A stretch of DNA of 64,000 nt from RPQJ01 sp963748985. GTDB lineage: Bacteria; Pseudomonadota; Gammaproteobacteria; Steroidobacterales; Steroidobacteraceae. Both the position numbers and the translations under genes were made by a program. The stretch lies in the NCBI GenBank assembly GCA_963748985.1, contig CAVVKQ010000013.1:62001-126000 (forward strand), written 5' to 3'. The notes beneath the pieces are model-generated. The model did not search any database. It was not told where the DNA came from and was given only the letters and a program-made list of their open reading frames with translations. Below, piece by piece: positions 52,296 to 60,598 of the stretch (position 1 is its first letter; each line of letters begins with the position of its first letter).

Positions 52296-53432
52296 ATGAC
52301 TGCCAGCCCCGCCGCGATCGACCACGTCCACATGGCGCGAGCGCTGCGGCTCGCCGCGTGTGGCATGTATTCGACCGCACCGAATCCCGCGGTGGGCTGT
52401 GTGTTGCTCGATGCAAACGGCGCCGTGGTGGGAGAGGGCTGGCACCATCGCGCGGGTCAGCCGCACGCCGAAGTACTCGCGTCGCGCGCAGCAGCCGTCC
52501 GCGCACGCGGTGGCACGGCTTACGTGACGCTCGAGCCATGCTCGCACCACGGACGCACGCCGCCCTGCGCGGATGCACTGATCGAGGCGGGTGTGCGACG
52601 GGTCGTCGCAGCGATGCAGGATCCCAACCCGCGTGTCGCGGGCGATGGCCTGCGCATTCTCAAAGCCGCTGGCGTCGTCACGGCCGTTGGCGTACTCGAA
52701 CGTGAAGCGCGCGAGCTGAATCGAGGCTTCGTTGCACGCATGACGCGGGGACGGCCCTGGGTGACGGTGAAGCTAGGCAGCAGTGCCGACGGCCGCACGG
52801 CGCTGGCCGACGGCTCCAGCCAGTGGATCACCTCGGAGTACGCGCGCGCCGACGTACAGCGTCTGCGGGCTCGCGCATCGGCGATCGTCACCGGCATCGG
52901 CACGGCACTCGCGGACGATCCCGCATTGACCGTTCGTGATCGCGCCCTGGACCTGGGCGGTCGTGTTCCGCTGCGCGTCGTGGTCGATTCCCGCGGACGC
53001 TTCGAACCCGGCCTGCAGCTTGCGCGGGACGGCCTGCCGACGCTCGTGTTCACTTCGGACGCGGGCATTGACGCGCTCGCTCACCTCGCAGAAGCCAGGC
53101 CGGAGGCCCTGCAGTTCGAACCCATGCCAGCGGATTCCGCCGGGAGAATCAACCTGGACGCGATGCTGCAGCGCCTCGCGGCGCTCGAATGCAACGAGGT
53201 GCTGGTGGAGGCCGGTCCGCGACTCGCGGGCAGTTTCCTGGCGGCCGGCCTCGCCGACGAGATCGTGTTGTACATCGCGCCAACCATCCTGGGCGACACG
53301 GCGCAGCCCTCCTTTGTTCTGCCGCAGCCGCTGCGTGCGCTGTCGGAGCGACCGCAGTATTCCTATCACGACGTGCGACGGGTAGGACCGGACCTCCGGT
53401 TGACGCTGCGTCCCGTGGAGACCCGACTTTAA
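52296..53432 (+). CDS. ribD: Bifunctional riboflavin biosynthesis deaminase/reductase RibD
   Basis: 378 aa. The N-terminal deaminase domain has HAEV-type zinc motif (PHAEVLASRAAA) and PCSHHGRTPPCADAL. The reductase domain starts near residue 150 (TVKLGSSADGRTALADGSSQWI) with VEAGPRLAGSFL near the C-terminus. It carries out the second and third steps of riboflavin synthesis. The stop overlaps the ribE start (TAATG). Confidence 0.95.
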   Translation: MTASPAAIDHVHMARALRLAACGMYSTAPNPAVGCVLLDANGAVVGEGWHHRAGQPHAEVLASRAAAVRARGGTAYVTLEPCSHHGRTPPCADALIEAGVRRVVAAMQDPNPRVAGDGLRILKAAGVVTAVGVLEREARELNRGFVARMTRGRPWVTVKLGSSADGRTALADGSSQWITSEYARADVQRLRARASAIVTGIGTALADDPALTVRDRALDLGGRVPLRVVVDSRGRFEPGLQLARDGLPTLVFTSDAGIDALAHLAEARPEALQFEPMPADSAGRINLDAMLQRLAALECNEVLVEAGPRLAGSFLAAGLADEIVLYIAPTILGDTAQPSFVLPQPLRALSERPQYSYHDVRRVGPDLRLTLRPVETRL

Positions 53433-54031
53433 TGTTCACTGGAATCGTGCAGGGCGTTGGTACGGTGCGTGCGATCGAGCCGCGCGGAGGCGACGTTACC
53501 CTCGTGTTTGACACGACCGGCGTATCGCTCGCCGATATCAATCTTGGTGGCAGTGTCGCGGTGAGCGGCGTCTGCCTGACGGCAACCCGCTTCGATGCCT
53601 CGAGCTTCGCAGCGGACGTTTCACGCGAAACGCTGTCGCTCACGACACTCGACAGCTGGGTCGTTGGCAGCCGGGTGAACCTGGAGAAGGCGCTGCTGGC
53701 CGGGCAGCCGCTGGGCGGTCACTACGTGACCGGGCACGTTGACGGGGTGGGGGAGCTGGTCTCGCGGCACGACGATGCGCGTTCGGTGCGTATGGAATTC
53801 CGGGTCCCGTCCGAACTGGCGCGCTACGTCGCCCGCAAGGGTTCGATCTGCATCGACGGCGTCAGCCTCACCGTGAACGGCGCCAGGGGCGATCGCTTCG
53901 ACGTGAACCTCGTGCCGCACACCCTGGAGATCACGACGCTCGGCGACCTGCAGGCAGGCAGCCGCGTAAACCTCGAAGTCGACATCATTGCGCGCTATGT
54001 CGAACGGATGATGCACCCCGACCTGGCATGA
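53432..54031 (+). CDS. ribE: Riboflavin synthase alpha subunit
   Basis: 199 aa with the internal duplication of the family: MFTGIVQGVGTVRAI and a second half beginning about residue 98 (GHYVTGHVDGVGELV). GVCLTAT and DGVSLTVNG are the paired ligand-binding segments. It dismutates two lumazines to riboflavin. The ATG at 53432 overlaps the ribD stop. The 126-bp gap before ribBA is AT-rich for this genome and shows no FMN-riboswitch signature. Confidence 0.95.
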   Translation: MFTGIVQGVGTVRAIEPRGGDVTLVFDTTGVSLADINLGGSVAVSGVCLTATRFDASSFAADVSRETLSLTTLDSWVVGSRVNLEKALLAGQPLGGHYVTGHVDGVGELVSRHDDARSVRMEFRVPSELARYVARKGSICIDGVSLTVNGARGDRFDVNLVPHTLEITTLGDLQAGSRVNLEVDIIARYVERMMHPDLA

Positions 54032-54104
54032 GCCTCGCACCGGCCGTTCCGCCTTACTACCCCGCCCCCTGTTAAACTGCGCGCCGCGAGGGCGGATAGA
54101 GCGC

Positions 54105-54133
54105 CGTTCGTATCTGATCAAAATCAATATAAT
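54105..54133 (+). promoter_or_regulatory. AT-rich promoter-like island before ribBA
   Basis: A perfect TATAAT lies at 54128-54133 inside an AT-rich stretch (54111-54160) that stands out against the GC-rich surroundings. The matching -35 region (54105-54110) is poor, so an activator or extended contact may be needed. It suggests that ribBA-ribH-nusB can be transcribed apart from ribD-ribE. Confidence 0.4.
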
Positions 54134-54157
54134 TCAATGATCTAGGTGCTCTTTATA

Positions 54158-55258
54158 ATGAATGTCCTGAACACGATCGACGAGATTCTCGACGACATCC
54201 GACAGGGCCGGATGGTCGTGATCATGGACGATGAAGATCGCGAGAACGAGGGCGACCTCGTGATGGCCGCGACGAAGGTGCGTCCCGAAGACGTCAACTT
54301 CATGGCCCGGTACGGCCGCGGCCTGATCTGCCTCACGCTGACCCGCGATCGTTGCCGCCAGTTGCGCCTGCCGTTGATGGTCAGTGACACTGATTCCGAC
54401 CAGCGTACGAATTTCACCTTGTCGATCGAGGCAGCCGAAGGCGTCACGACCGGCATCTCGGCCTACGACCGCGCGCACACGATCCAGACGGCGGTTGCAG
54501 CGGCCGCCCGCGCCGAAGACCTGCGGCAGCCCGGCCACATCTTTCCGCTCATGGCGCAGCCCGGTGGCGTGCTGACGCGCGCCGGTCACACCGAAGCGGG
54601 TTGCGACCTGGCGCGCCTCGCCGGCGCCGAGCCGGCTGCCGTCATCGTCGAGATCCTGAACGACGATGGCACGATGGCGCGCCGGCCCGACCTCGAGAAG
54701 TTCGCGCGCGAGCACGGGATCAAGATCGGCACGATCGCCGACCTGATCCGCTACCGGCTGGAGAAGGAGCGTTCGGTCGAGCGCATCGCCGAGCGGCAGA
54801 TTGCGACCGAGTTCGGCCCGTTCCGGCTGATCTGCTACGAAGACCACGTCAACAGCACGGTTCATCTCGCGCTCGTCCTCGGCAACCCGGGGTCGGAACA
54901 GGCGCCGCTGGTGCGCGTGCACCTCGAGGACACCGTACGTGACCTGGTCGGCGCAATCGAAGTGGGGCACAGCTGGTCGCTACGCGGCGCCATGGAGCGC
55001 GTTGCGCGCGAAGGCTCGGGCATCGTCGTGCTGCTGCGTCCGTACGAAAGTCCGCTCGATATCGCCGAGGCCGTCCGGACCAGCCATCCTACGGCGGCGG
55101 CGAGTCCGGCGCGCGGTGCGCAGGTGCTGCGTACCTACGGCATCGGGGCGCAGATTCTCCGCGATCTCGGCGTGCGCAGAATGCGCGTGCTGAGCGCACC
55201 AAAACACATGCATGGGCTTTCAGCATTCGGCCTCGAAGTCGCCGAATACGTGGACTGA
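54158..55258 (+). CDS. ribBA: 3,4-dihydroxy-2-butanone 4-phosphate synthase with degenerate GTP cyclohydrolase II domain
   Basis: 366 aa. Residues about 1-200 are RibB: DDEDRENEGDLVMAA, DRTNFTLS-type segment (DSDQRTNFTLSIE) and GHTEAGCDLARLAG. Residues about 205-366 align with GTP cyclohydrolase II but lack the zinc cysteines (the CxxxxxxxxxxCxC region reads HLEDTVRDLVGAIEVGHS), so this half is probably inactive for GTP hydrolysis. A separate ribA should exist elsewhere. The ATG at 54158 is preferred over GTG 54146. ribH follows after 14 bp. Confidence 0.9.
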   Translation: MNVLNTIDEILDDIRQGRMVVIMDDEDRENEGDLVMAATKVRPEDVNFMARYGRGLICLTLTRDRCRQLRLPLMVSDTDSDQRTNFTLSIEAAEGVTTGISAYDRAHTIQTAVAAAARAEDLRQPGHIFPLMAQPGGVLTRAGHTEAGCDLARLAGAEPAAVIVEILNDDGTMARRPDLEKFAREHGIKIGTIADLIRYRLEKERSVERIAERQIATEFGPFRLICYEDHVNSTVHLALVLGNPGSEQAPLVRVHLEDTVRDLVGAIEVGHSWSLRGAMERVAREGSGIVVLLRPYESPLDIAEAVRTSHPTAAASPARGAQVLRTYGIGAQILRDLGVRRMRVLSAPKHMHGLSAFGLEVAEYVD

Positions 55259-55272
55259 GGAGCAGACTCGAG

Positions 55273-55749
55273 ATGGACAATATCCGCACCTTGCATGGCG
55301 ACGTCATCGCGCGCGACCTGCGCATCGCCATCATCGCCTCGCGCTTCAATGACGCGATCGTCGAGAACCTCGTGCGCGGCGCGGTGGACGCGCTGTTGCG
55401 CCATGGCGCCAGCGAAAAGCAGATTGAAATCATCCGCGTCCCGGGTGCGTACGACCTGCCCTTCGTCGCGCGACGTGTCGCGGCGGCGAAGCGCTGTGAC
55501 GCCATCGTCGCCCTGGGCGCGGTGATCCGCGGGGCGACGCCGCACTTCGATTACGTCTGCAGCCAGTGTGCCTCGGGCCTCGCGCGCGCAGCGGACGATA
55601 CGGGCGTGCCGATTGCGTTCGGCGTGCTGACGACCGACACCATCGAGCAGGCGGTGGAACGAGCCGGCACCAAGGCGGGCAACAAGGGTGCGGACGCAGC
55701 ACTGGTCGCGATCGAACTGGCAAACCTGATGCGCAGGCTGGACGTCTGA
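55273..55749 (+). CDS. ribH: 6,7-dimethyl-8-ribityllumazine synthase
   Basis: 158 aa. Condenses the pyrimidinedione with dihydroxybutanone phosphate to lumazine, the RibE substrate. Family residues are seen in IIASRFNDAIVENLVRGA, VPGAYDLPFVARR, ALGAVIRGATPHFDYVC and FGVLTTDTIEQAVERAGTKAGNKGADAAL. The nusB start is 2 nt after the stop. Confidence 0.96.
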   Translation: MDNIRTLHGDVIARDLRIAIIASRFNDAIVENLVRGAVDALLRHGASEKQIEIIRVPGAYDLPFVARRVAAAKRCDAIVALGAVIRGATPHFDYVCSQCASGLARAADDTGVPIAFGVLTTDTIEQAVERAGTKAGNKGADAALVAIELANLMRRLDV

Positions 55750-55751
55750 GA

Positions 55752-56222
55752 ATGACGCGACCCCGCAGCGACCGTTCCGGACGAGCGCGCAGCCTGTCGC
55801 GGCGCCTCGCGCTGCAGGCGCTCTACCAGTGGCAGATGACCGGTCAGTCGTTTCCCGAACTGCGCAACCAGTACGCGGCCGACGAAGGCTACGCCGAGGT
55901 CGACCAGGAGTACTTCCAGCAACTGCTGCAGGGCGTGGTCGACGATTCCGCAGCTCTCGACGCCATGATCGGGGAGTGGCTGGATCGGCCGGTGGCGCAG
56001 CTCGATCCGGTCGAGCACGCGGTGTTGCTGATCGGTGTCGAGGAACTGCGCGCGCACGTCGAAGTGCCGTACAAGGTGGTGCTGAACGAGTGCGTCGAAC
56101 TCACGAAGAAGTTCGGGGCGACCGACGGCCACAAGTTCATCAACGCGGTCCTGGATCGTGCAGCGCGCCAGTTGCGCGCGGCCGAGCAGCAGGCCACGGC
56201 GCGTCGCTCGCCGGGCAAGTAA
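55752..56222 (+). CDS. nusB: Transcription antitermination factor NusB
   Basis: 156 aa. An all-helical RNA-binding protein of the rRNA antitermination complex, binding boxA with NusE. Recognised by SRRLALQALYQWQMTG, DPVEHAVLLIGVEEL and VPYKVVLNECVELTKKFGATDGHKFINAVLD. The ribH-nusB-thiL-pgpA order is conserved. The frame is open upstream into ribH; ATG 55752 gives the family-like start. Confidence 0.95.
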   Translation: MTRPRSDRSGRARSLSRRLALQALYQWQMTGQSFPELRNQYAADEGYAEVDQEYFQQLLQGVVDDSAALDAMIGEWLDRPVAQLDPVEHAVLLIGVEELRAHVEVPYKVVLNECVELTKKFGATDGHKFINAVLDRAARQLRAAEQQATARRSPGK

Positions 56223-56250
56223 CGCATCTCTCCCGAACCCCGGAGCACCC

Positions 56251-57210
56251 GTGCCCCTCGGTGAGTTCGACGTCATCGCCCGCTATTTCTCGCGCAGCTC
56301 GCCGCGCGGGGACGTCCTGCTTGGCGTGGGTGACGACGCTGCATTGCTGACGCCGGTGCCGGGCCAGGCCCTGGTGGCCGCGACGGATACACTCGTCGAA
56401 GGGCGGCATTTCCTTGCGGGCACGCCCGCCAGCGCGATCGGGCATCAGGCGCTGGCCGTGAACTTGAGCGACCTGGCCGCCATGGGCGCCGAACCGGCCT
56501 GGGCGCTGCTTTCACTTTCCATGCCGCACGCCGACGAGCGCTGGCTCGCAGACTTCGCGGACGGGTTGTATGCGCTGGCCGAACGTCATGGCGTTGCACT
56601 CGTCGGGGGCGATACGGTATCGGGCCCGCTCGTCGTTACGATCGAAGTGCTGGGATTCGTGCCGCCGACCGCGGCACTGCGGCGCTCGGGTGCGCGAGCA
56701 GGCGACCTCATCATTGTCTCCGGTGCACCGGGCGTGGCCGCGGCCGGGCTCGAGGAACTGCAATCGGGCCGGGCAACGTTCGAGTCGAAGGATGCGCGAG
56801 TGCGTCGCTTCCTGCGTGCCGAACCGCGGCTTGCGCTGGGGCGCGCGCTGCGCGGCTTCGCCACGGCGGCGATGGACGTCTCGGATGGATTACTCGGTGA
56901 TCTCGGCAAGCTCGCGCGTGCGAGCGGCGTGCGTGCGTGCATCGACCTCGAGCGCCTGCCGCTGGCACCCGAACTCGAGGCGTATCCGCTGGCCGAAAAG
57001 GAGCGCCTGGTGCTGCACGGCGGTGACGACTACGAACTGCTGTTCACGCTGCCCGCCGATCACTTCGGGCACATCGAACACCTGGCCAAGGCCGGCGGCT
57101 GCAGCCTGCGGTGCCTCGGCTCGATGGTGCAGGGCGAAGGCGTCGAGTGCCGTCGCGACGGGGTGCACGTGAATGTCGCAGGGAAAGGCTATGACCATTT
57201 CGCCTCCTGA
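56251..57210 (+). CDS. thiL: Thiamine-monophosphate kinase
   Basis: 319 aa, PurM/ThiL superfamily. Phosphorylates thiamine monophosphate to the diphosphate. Family features are GEFDVIARYFSR, GVGDDAALL, ATDTLVEGRHF, NLSDLAAMGAEPAWAL and MDVSDGLLGDLGKLA. GTG at 56251 is the start, with CGGAG 5 nt before it; the frame is open upstream within nusB. pgpA starts 20 nt before the thiL stop. Confidence 0.94.
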   Translation: MPLGEFDVIARYFSRSSPRGDVLLGVGDDAALLTPVPGQALVAATDTLVEGRHFLAGTPASAIGHQALAVNLSDLAAMGAEPAWALLSLSMPHADERWLADFADGLYALAERHGVALVGGDTVSGPLVVTIEVLGFVPPTAALRRSGARAGDLIIVSGAPGVAAAGLEELQSGRATFESKDARVRRFLRAEPRLALGRALRGFATAAMDVSDGLLGDLGKLARASGVRACIDLERLPLAPELEAYPLAEKERLVLHGGDDYELLFTLPADHFGHIEHLAKAGGCSLRCLGSMVQGEGVECRRDGVHVNVAGKGYDHFAS

Positions 57211-57703
57211 GTCCGGTCACAAGCGCGACCGCATCCCGGTGCCGGCGGCGCTGCTGCGCGATCCCGTCCACCTGCTCGCCCTGGGGTTTGGCGCGGGTCT
57301 CGCGCCCGTGGCGCCCGGCACGTTCGGTTCGATCGTCGGTCTGCTGTTCGGGTTGGCGGTCGCGCCATTCGGCTTCTGGTTCGCCCTGGCGGTGACGATT
57401 GTCGTCACCATCGCAGGAATCTGGATCTGCGGGGAAAGCGCGCGGAAGCTCGGGGTTCACGACCACTCCGCCATCGTGTGGGATGAGGTGGCCGGAATGA
57501 TGCTGACCCTGCTGGCCGCGCCGGCCACGTGGTGGGGCATCGGGCTCGCTTTCGGGCTGTTCCGGCTGTTCGACGTGTGGAAACCCTGGCCGATCCGGGA
57601 GGTTGATCACGGAATGCGCGGTGGACTGGGAATTATGCTCGACGACGTAATGGCAGCCGTGATGGCCGCCGCCCTGTTGTTGATCATCAAGAAGTACACG
57701 TGA
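57191..57703 (+). CDS. pgpA: Phosphatidylglycerophosphatase A
   Basis: 170 aa with about four hydrophobic segments. Signature blocks are LGFGAGLAPVAPGTFGS, AIVWDEVAGMML and FGLFRLFDVWKPWPIRE, with the conserved acidic residues of the PgpA phosphatase. It dephosphorylates phosphatidylglycerophosphate to phosphatidylglycerol in the inner membrane. The ATG at 57191 follows a GGGAAAGG site; it overlaps thiL, and the next gene overlaps its stop (GTGA). Confidence 0.93.
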   Translation: MTISPPESGHKRDRIPVPAALLRDPVHLLALGFGAGLAPVAPGTFGSIVGLLFGLAVAPFGFWFALAVTIVVTIAGIWICGESARKLGVHDHSAIVWDEVAGMMLTLLAAPATWWGIGLAFGLFRLFDVWKPWPIREVDHGMRGGLGIMLDDVMAAVMAAALLLIIKKYT

Positions 57704-59049
57704 CCGAAGCCAAGTCCGCCGATCGACCCGAGGTACCGTCGTCCGTGCATCCGCACGTCCAGACGCAGACCATGACGGCGCAATCGCTGCCGGGCATGCC
57801 TGACCGGATCGGCAAGTACTACGTCGTGCACGAGGTGGGCCACGGCAGCACGGGTACGGTCTACCTGTCGCACGACCCGTTCTACGGGCGCGACGTGGCG
57901 ATCAAGCTCTACCACGCCACGGTCGGGGACGACGCCGAGAGCCGCAACGCTCGCCGCATGTTCATGGGCGAAGCGAAGATGGTCGGCAAGCTGCAGCACC
58001 CGAACATCGTGCCGATCTTCGACGCGGGCGAGGAGGATGGCCGCCGCTACGTCGTCACCGAGCACGTGCACGGCGCACGCACGCTGAGCGCCTACTGCCG
58101 CTCCGGCAGCCTGCTGCCGATCGATCAGGTCGTCTCAATCCTGTACAAGTGCGCGAAAGCGCTGCATTACGCGCATTCGCGCGGCGTGGTCCATCGTGAC
58201 ATCAAGCCGTCGAACATCCTGCTGACGCAGGACGGTGACGTGCGCATCGTCGATTTCGGCATCGCCCTGGTCGCGGACTCCGACGTGTCGCGGCTCGAGG
58301 GCGTTGCGGGCAGCCCGGCTTACATGTCGCCGGAACAGGTGCAGGGACTCGAGCTCGACGCGCGCTCCGACCTGTATTCGCTCGGCGCCGTCATGTACGA
58401 GATGCTCTGTGGGCAGAGGCCGTTCCGCGCCGGCGCACTCGGCAAGCTGCTGCGCCAGGTGGTGCAGTCGGAAGCAGAATCGTTGCGCAGCATCCGTCCC
58501 GAGATCCCCGAGGAACTCGAGGAGGTCGTCAAGCGCGCGCTGCAGAAGGAACCGAACAACCGCTACCGCACGGGCACCGAGTTCGCTGCCGAACTCACGC
58601 GCGTGCACCAGAAGCTGCGCGCCTCGCAGGCGGAGATCGACGACGAAGAACGCTTTGCGGTCATGCGCAAGCTGCGCTTCTTCCACGATTTTTCGCACGG
58701 CGAGATCCGCGAAGTGATGCGCGCCGGGGTCTGGACCGAATGTCAGCCGGGCGACTCCGTGCTGCGACCCGGCGACATCGACGACCGGTTTTACATCGTG
58801 GTTTCGGGAACCGTGCGCTTGAGCCGCGGTGGCGACATCATCGGTCGCGTGCCCGCGGGCGGCTGCTTCGGTGAAGCAGGTTATGCCGAAGGCTCGCGCC
58901 GTGACACGGTCGTCGAAGCCGAAAGCGCGGTGACCATGCTGAAGGTGACGGCGACGCTGCTCGAGCAATCGTCGGTCTCGTGCCAGTTGCGCTTCCACAA
59001 GGTGTTCGTGCGGGAGCTGATCGGGCGGCTGCAGCGGGGCAAGAAGTAG
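57700..59049 (+). CDS. Ser/Thr protein kinase with C-terminal cyclic-nucleotide-binding domain
   Basis: 449 aa. Kinase domain about residues 32-305: glycine loop VGHGSTGTVYL, catalytic Lys in VAIKLY, VVHRDIKPSNILL, DFG in IVDFGIALV, and GSPAYMSPEQ. An extra segment follows, then a cNMP-binding fold at about 325-445 (CQPGDSVLRPGDIDDRFYIVVSGTVRL, GCFGEAGYAEG). No membrane helix is seen, so it is cytoplasmic. The layout suggests kinase activity or location controlled by cAMP or c-di-GMP; the ligand is unverified. GTG start overlaps the pgpA stop. The TAG stop is the first triplet of repeat arm C-left. Confidence 0.9.
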   Translation: MTEAKSADRPEVPSSVHPHVQTQTMTAQSLPGMPDRIGKYYVVHEVGHGSTGTVYLSHDPFYGRDVAIKLYHATVGDDAESRNARRMFMGEAKMVGKLQHPNIVPIFDAGEEDGRRYVVTEHVHGARTLSAYCRSGSLLPIDQVVSILYKCAKALHYAHSRGVVHRDIKPSNILLTQDGDVRIVDFGIALVADSDVSRLEGVAGSPAYMSPEQVQGLELDARSDLYSLGAVMYEMLCGQRPFRAGALGKLLRQVVQSEAESLRSIRPEIPEELEEVVKRALQKEPNNRYRTGTEFAAELTRVHQKLRASQAEIDDEERFAVMRKLRFFHDFSHGEIREVMRAGVWTECQPGDSVLRPGDIDDRFYIVVSGTVRLSRGGDIIGRVPAGGCFGEAGYAEGSRRDTVVEAESAVTMLKVTATLLEQSSVSCQLRFHKVFVRELIGRLQRGKK

Positions 59050-59084
59050 GGGATAGGGGTTGGGGGTTGGGGGATAGTCGGAAG
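59047..59084 (+). repeat. G-rich telomere-like repeat, copy C left arm
   Basis: TAGGGGATAGGGGTTGGGGG then TTGGGGGATA and GTCGGAAG. The stop codon of the kinase gene is the first TAG. Its inverted partner is at 59608-59643, about 520 bp away, instead of the 31-43 bp separation seen in copies A and B. Confidence 0.82.
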
Positions 59085-59150
59085 TGTGGCCCCAGATTCG
59101 GTAACCCGCCCTCAGTTCTGCGACGGCACGCGGTGCGCTAGCATCACGCC

Positions 59151-59582
59151 GTGAGTTCCGGATATCCCACACATCTCGCGCTTGCCGTGCTTGCCTGCGC
59201 GGCCCATGCGGTCATGGCGGAAGAATCGCCGCGCTCTTCCCAGTCAAAGCAGCAAGCGGCGGCCAAGCCCGCGCCCTTCGACCTGTCGATCGGTGACATC
59301 AGTCGCTACGTTGATGCGGTTGAGCTCGCGACACCGTTGCCGGAGGAACTCGAGGAAATCATCGTCAATGGCCAACGGCTCGACCCCTTGCCGGAACGTC
59401 GTGCCATACCGCAGGGTCCTATCGGCGCGCTCATCTACGCGGGCACGCATCCGCTCGATGCGTGGCGGATATTGGTGCCCGATCTGAATTTCGAAATTCC
59501 CGACCGTACCGAGGATGATGCCAAGGAGCCGCCCGGCGCGTTCCGCGCGAGAATCCTGGAGCCGGGTGCGATTTACGATTGA
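59151..59582 (+). CDS. Small exported protein of unknown function lying between repeat arms
   Basis: 143 aa from GTG 59151. A signal peptide (about residues 1-23, ending AHAVMA) precedes a short low-complexity stretch and an acidic domain. The segment ELEEIIVNGQRL looks like the EEIVVTGxR element that begins TonB-receptor plug domains, but no plug or barrel follows. The gene is the only one enclosed by the arms of a G-rich repeat pair (59047-59084 and 59608-59643). I do not recognise a family. It may be a lineage-specific gene gained or retained with the repeat. Confidence 0.6.
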   Translation: MSSGYPTHLALAVLACAAHAVMAEESPRSSQSKQQAAAKPAPFDLSIGDISRYVDAVELATPLPEELEEIIVNGQRLDPLPERRAIPQGPIGALIYAGTHPLDAWRILVPDLNFEIPDRTEDDAKEPPGAFRARILEPGAIYD

Positions 59583-59607
59583 GCGGCACGATCTGGCGGC
59601 GCAGCCG

Positions 59608-59643
59608 CTCCGACTATCCCCCAACCCCTATCCCCTAACCCCT
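59608..59643 (-). repeat. G-rich telomere-like repeat, copy C right arm
   Basis: Read on the minus strand it is AGGGGTTAGGGGATAGGGG, then TTGGGGGATA and GTCGGAG, closely matching the left arm. It provides the TAG stop and the last codons of folE2 (ending KERG). Confidence 0.82.
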
Positions 59644-60504
59644 CTCCTTGTCCTTCTCGATCAGCGCATACGCGCTGTGATTGTGGATCGACTCGAAGTT
59701 CTCCGCTTCGACCACGTAGGCAAGCACGCGCTCTTCACCGTTCAGCCGAACTGCCACGTCGCGGACGATGTCCTCGACGAATTTCGGGTTGTCGTAGGCC
59801 CGTTCGGTCACGTACTTCTCGTCCGGGCGCTTCAGGATGCCGAAGACTTCGCACGACGCTTCCTGTTCGGCGATGTCGATCAGTTCCTCGATCCACACGT
59901 GCTCGCGCACGCGTGCCTTGATCGTGATGTGCGAGCGTTGGTTGTGCGCACCGTAATCCGAGATGCGCTTGGAGCACGGGCACAGGCTCGTCGCGGCGAC
60001 GACCACGCGAATCCACATCTGCTCGACGCCATCGTGGATCTCGCCGATCAGGCTGGCGTCGTACTTGACGACGCTCTCCACCTTGGTGACCGGCGCCTGC
60101 TTCATGACGAAGTAGGGGAACGACATCTCGATGTGACCGGAGGTGGCGTCGAGCCGCTCCGTCATTTCGGTGAGCATGGCGCGGAACGAGTCGACCGAGA
60201 TCTCCCGCTCGTGCAGGTGCAGGATCTCGACGAACCGCGACATGTGCGTGCCCTTGAAGTTATGGGGCAGCGCCACGTACATGTTGAAGTTGGCGACCGT
60301 GTGCTGGTCGCCGCCGGAACGGTCGCGCACGCGGACCGGGTGATACACGTCCTTGATGCCGACCTTGTTGATCGGGATCTGGCGCGAGTCGGCCCGGCCC
60401 TGGACGTCCTCGATGGGTGTCACGCTGGCGCTGCCGAGCGTTGTGCCAAGCGTTTTAGACGGGCGGCTCATGTCGGGGTCCGGTCGGGAGGTGCTGTCGT
60501 CCAT
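59635..60504 (-). CDS. folE2: GTP cyclohydrolase FolE2 (type IB)
   Basis: 289 aa from ATG 60504; ATG 60471 (278 aa) is also possible. Type IB GTP cyclohydrolase makes dihydroneopterin triphosphate for folate, and in some bacteria queuosine. Seen: INKVGIKDVYHPVRVRD, THMSRFVEIL, and the metal/catalytic cysteines in SLCPCSKRISDYGAHNQRS. The C-terminus and stop come from repeat arm C-right. FolE2 is typical under zinc limitation, but no Zur box was identified in the 94-bp gap. Confidence 0.93.
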   Translation of the reverse strand: MDDSTSRPDPDMSRPSKTLGTTLGSASVTPIEDVQGRADSRQIPINKVGIKDVYHPVRVRDRSGGDQHTVANFNMYVALPHNFKGTHMSRFVEILHLHEREISVDSFRAMLTEMTERLDATSGHIEMSFPYFVMKQAPVTKVESVVKYDASLIGEIHDGVEQMWIRVVVAATSLCPCSKRISDYGAHNQRSHITIKARVREHVWIEELIDIAEQEASCEVFGILKRPDEKYVTERAYDNPKFVEDIVRDVAVRLNGEERVLAYVVEAENFESIHNHSAYALIEKDKERG

Positions 60505-60598
60505 TCGGATAGGGGCGGAGCGTGGGTTCCCGCCAGGTTTGGCGAGTATACGAGACTCTGTCCGGGCTTGCCGCGAAGTGGGGGTCGCTGTGCAGGCT

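Noticed and set aside
54032..54157. FMN riboswitch upstream of ribBA.
   Set aside because: The conserved RFN core segments could not be found; only an AT-rich promoter-like stretch is seen. The gap before ribD is just 12 bp.
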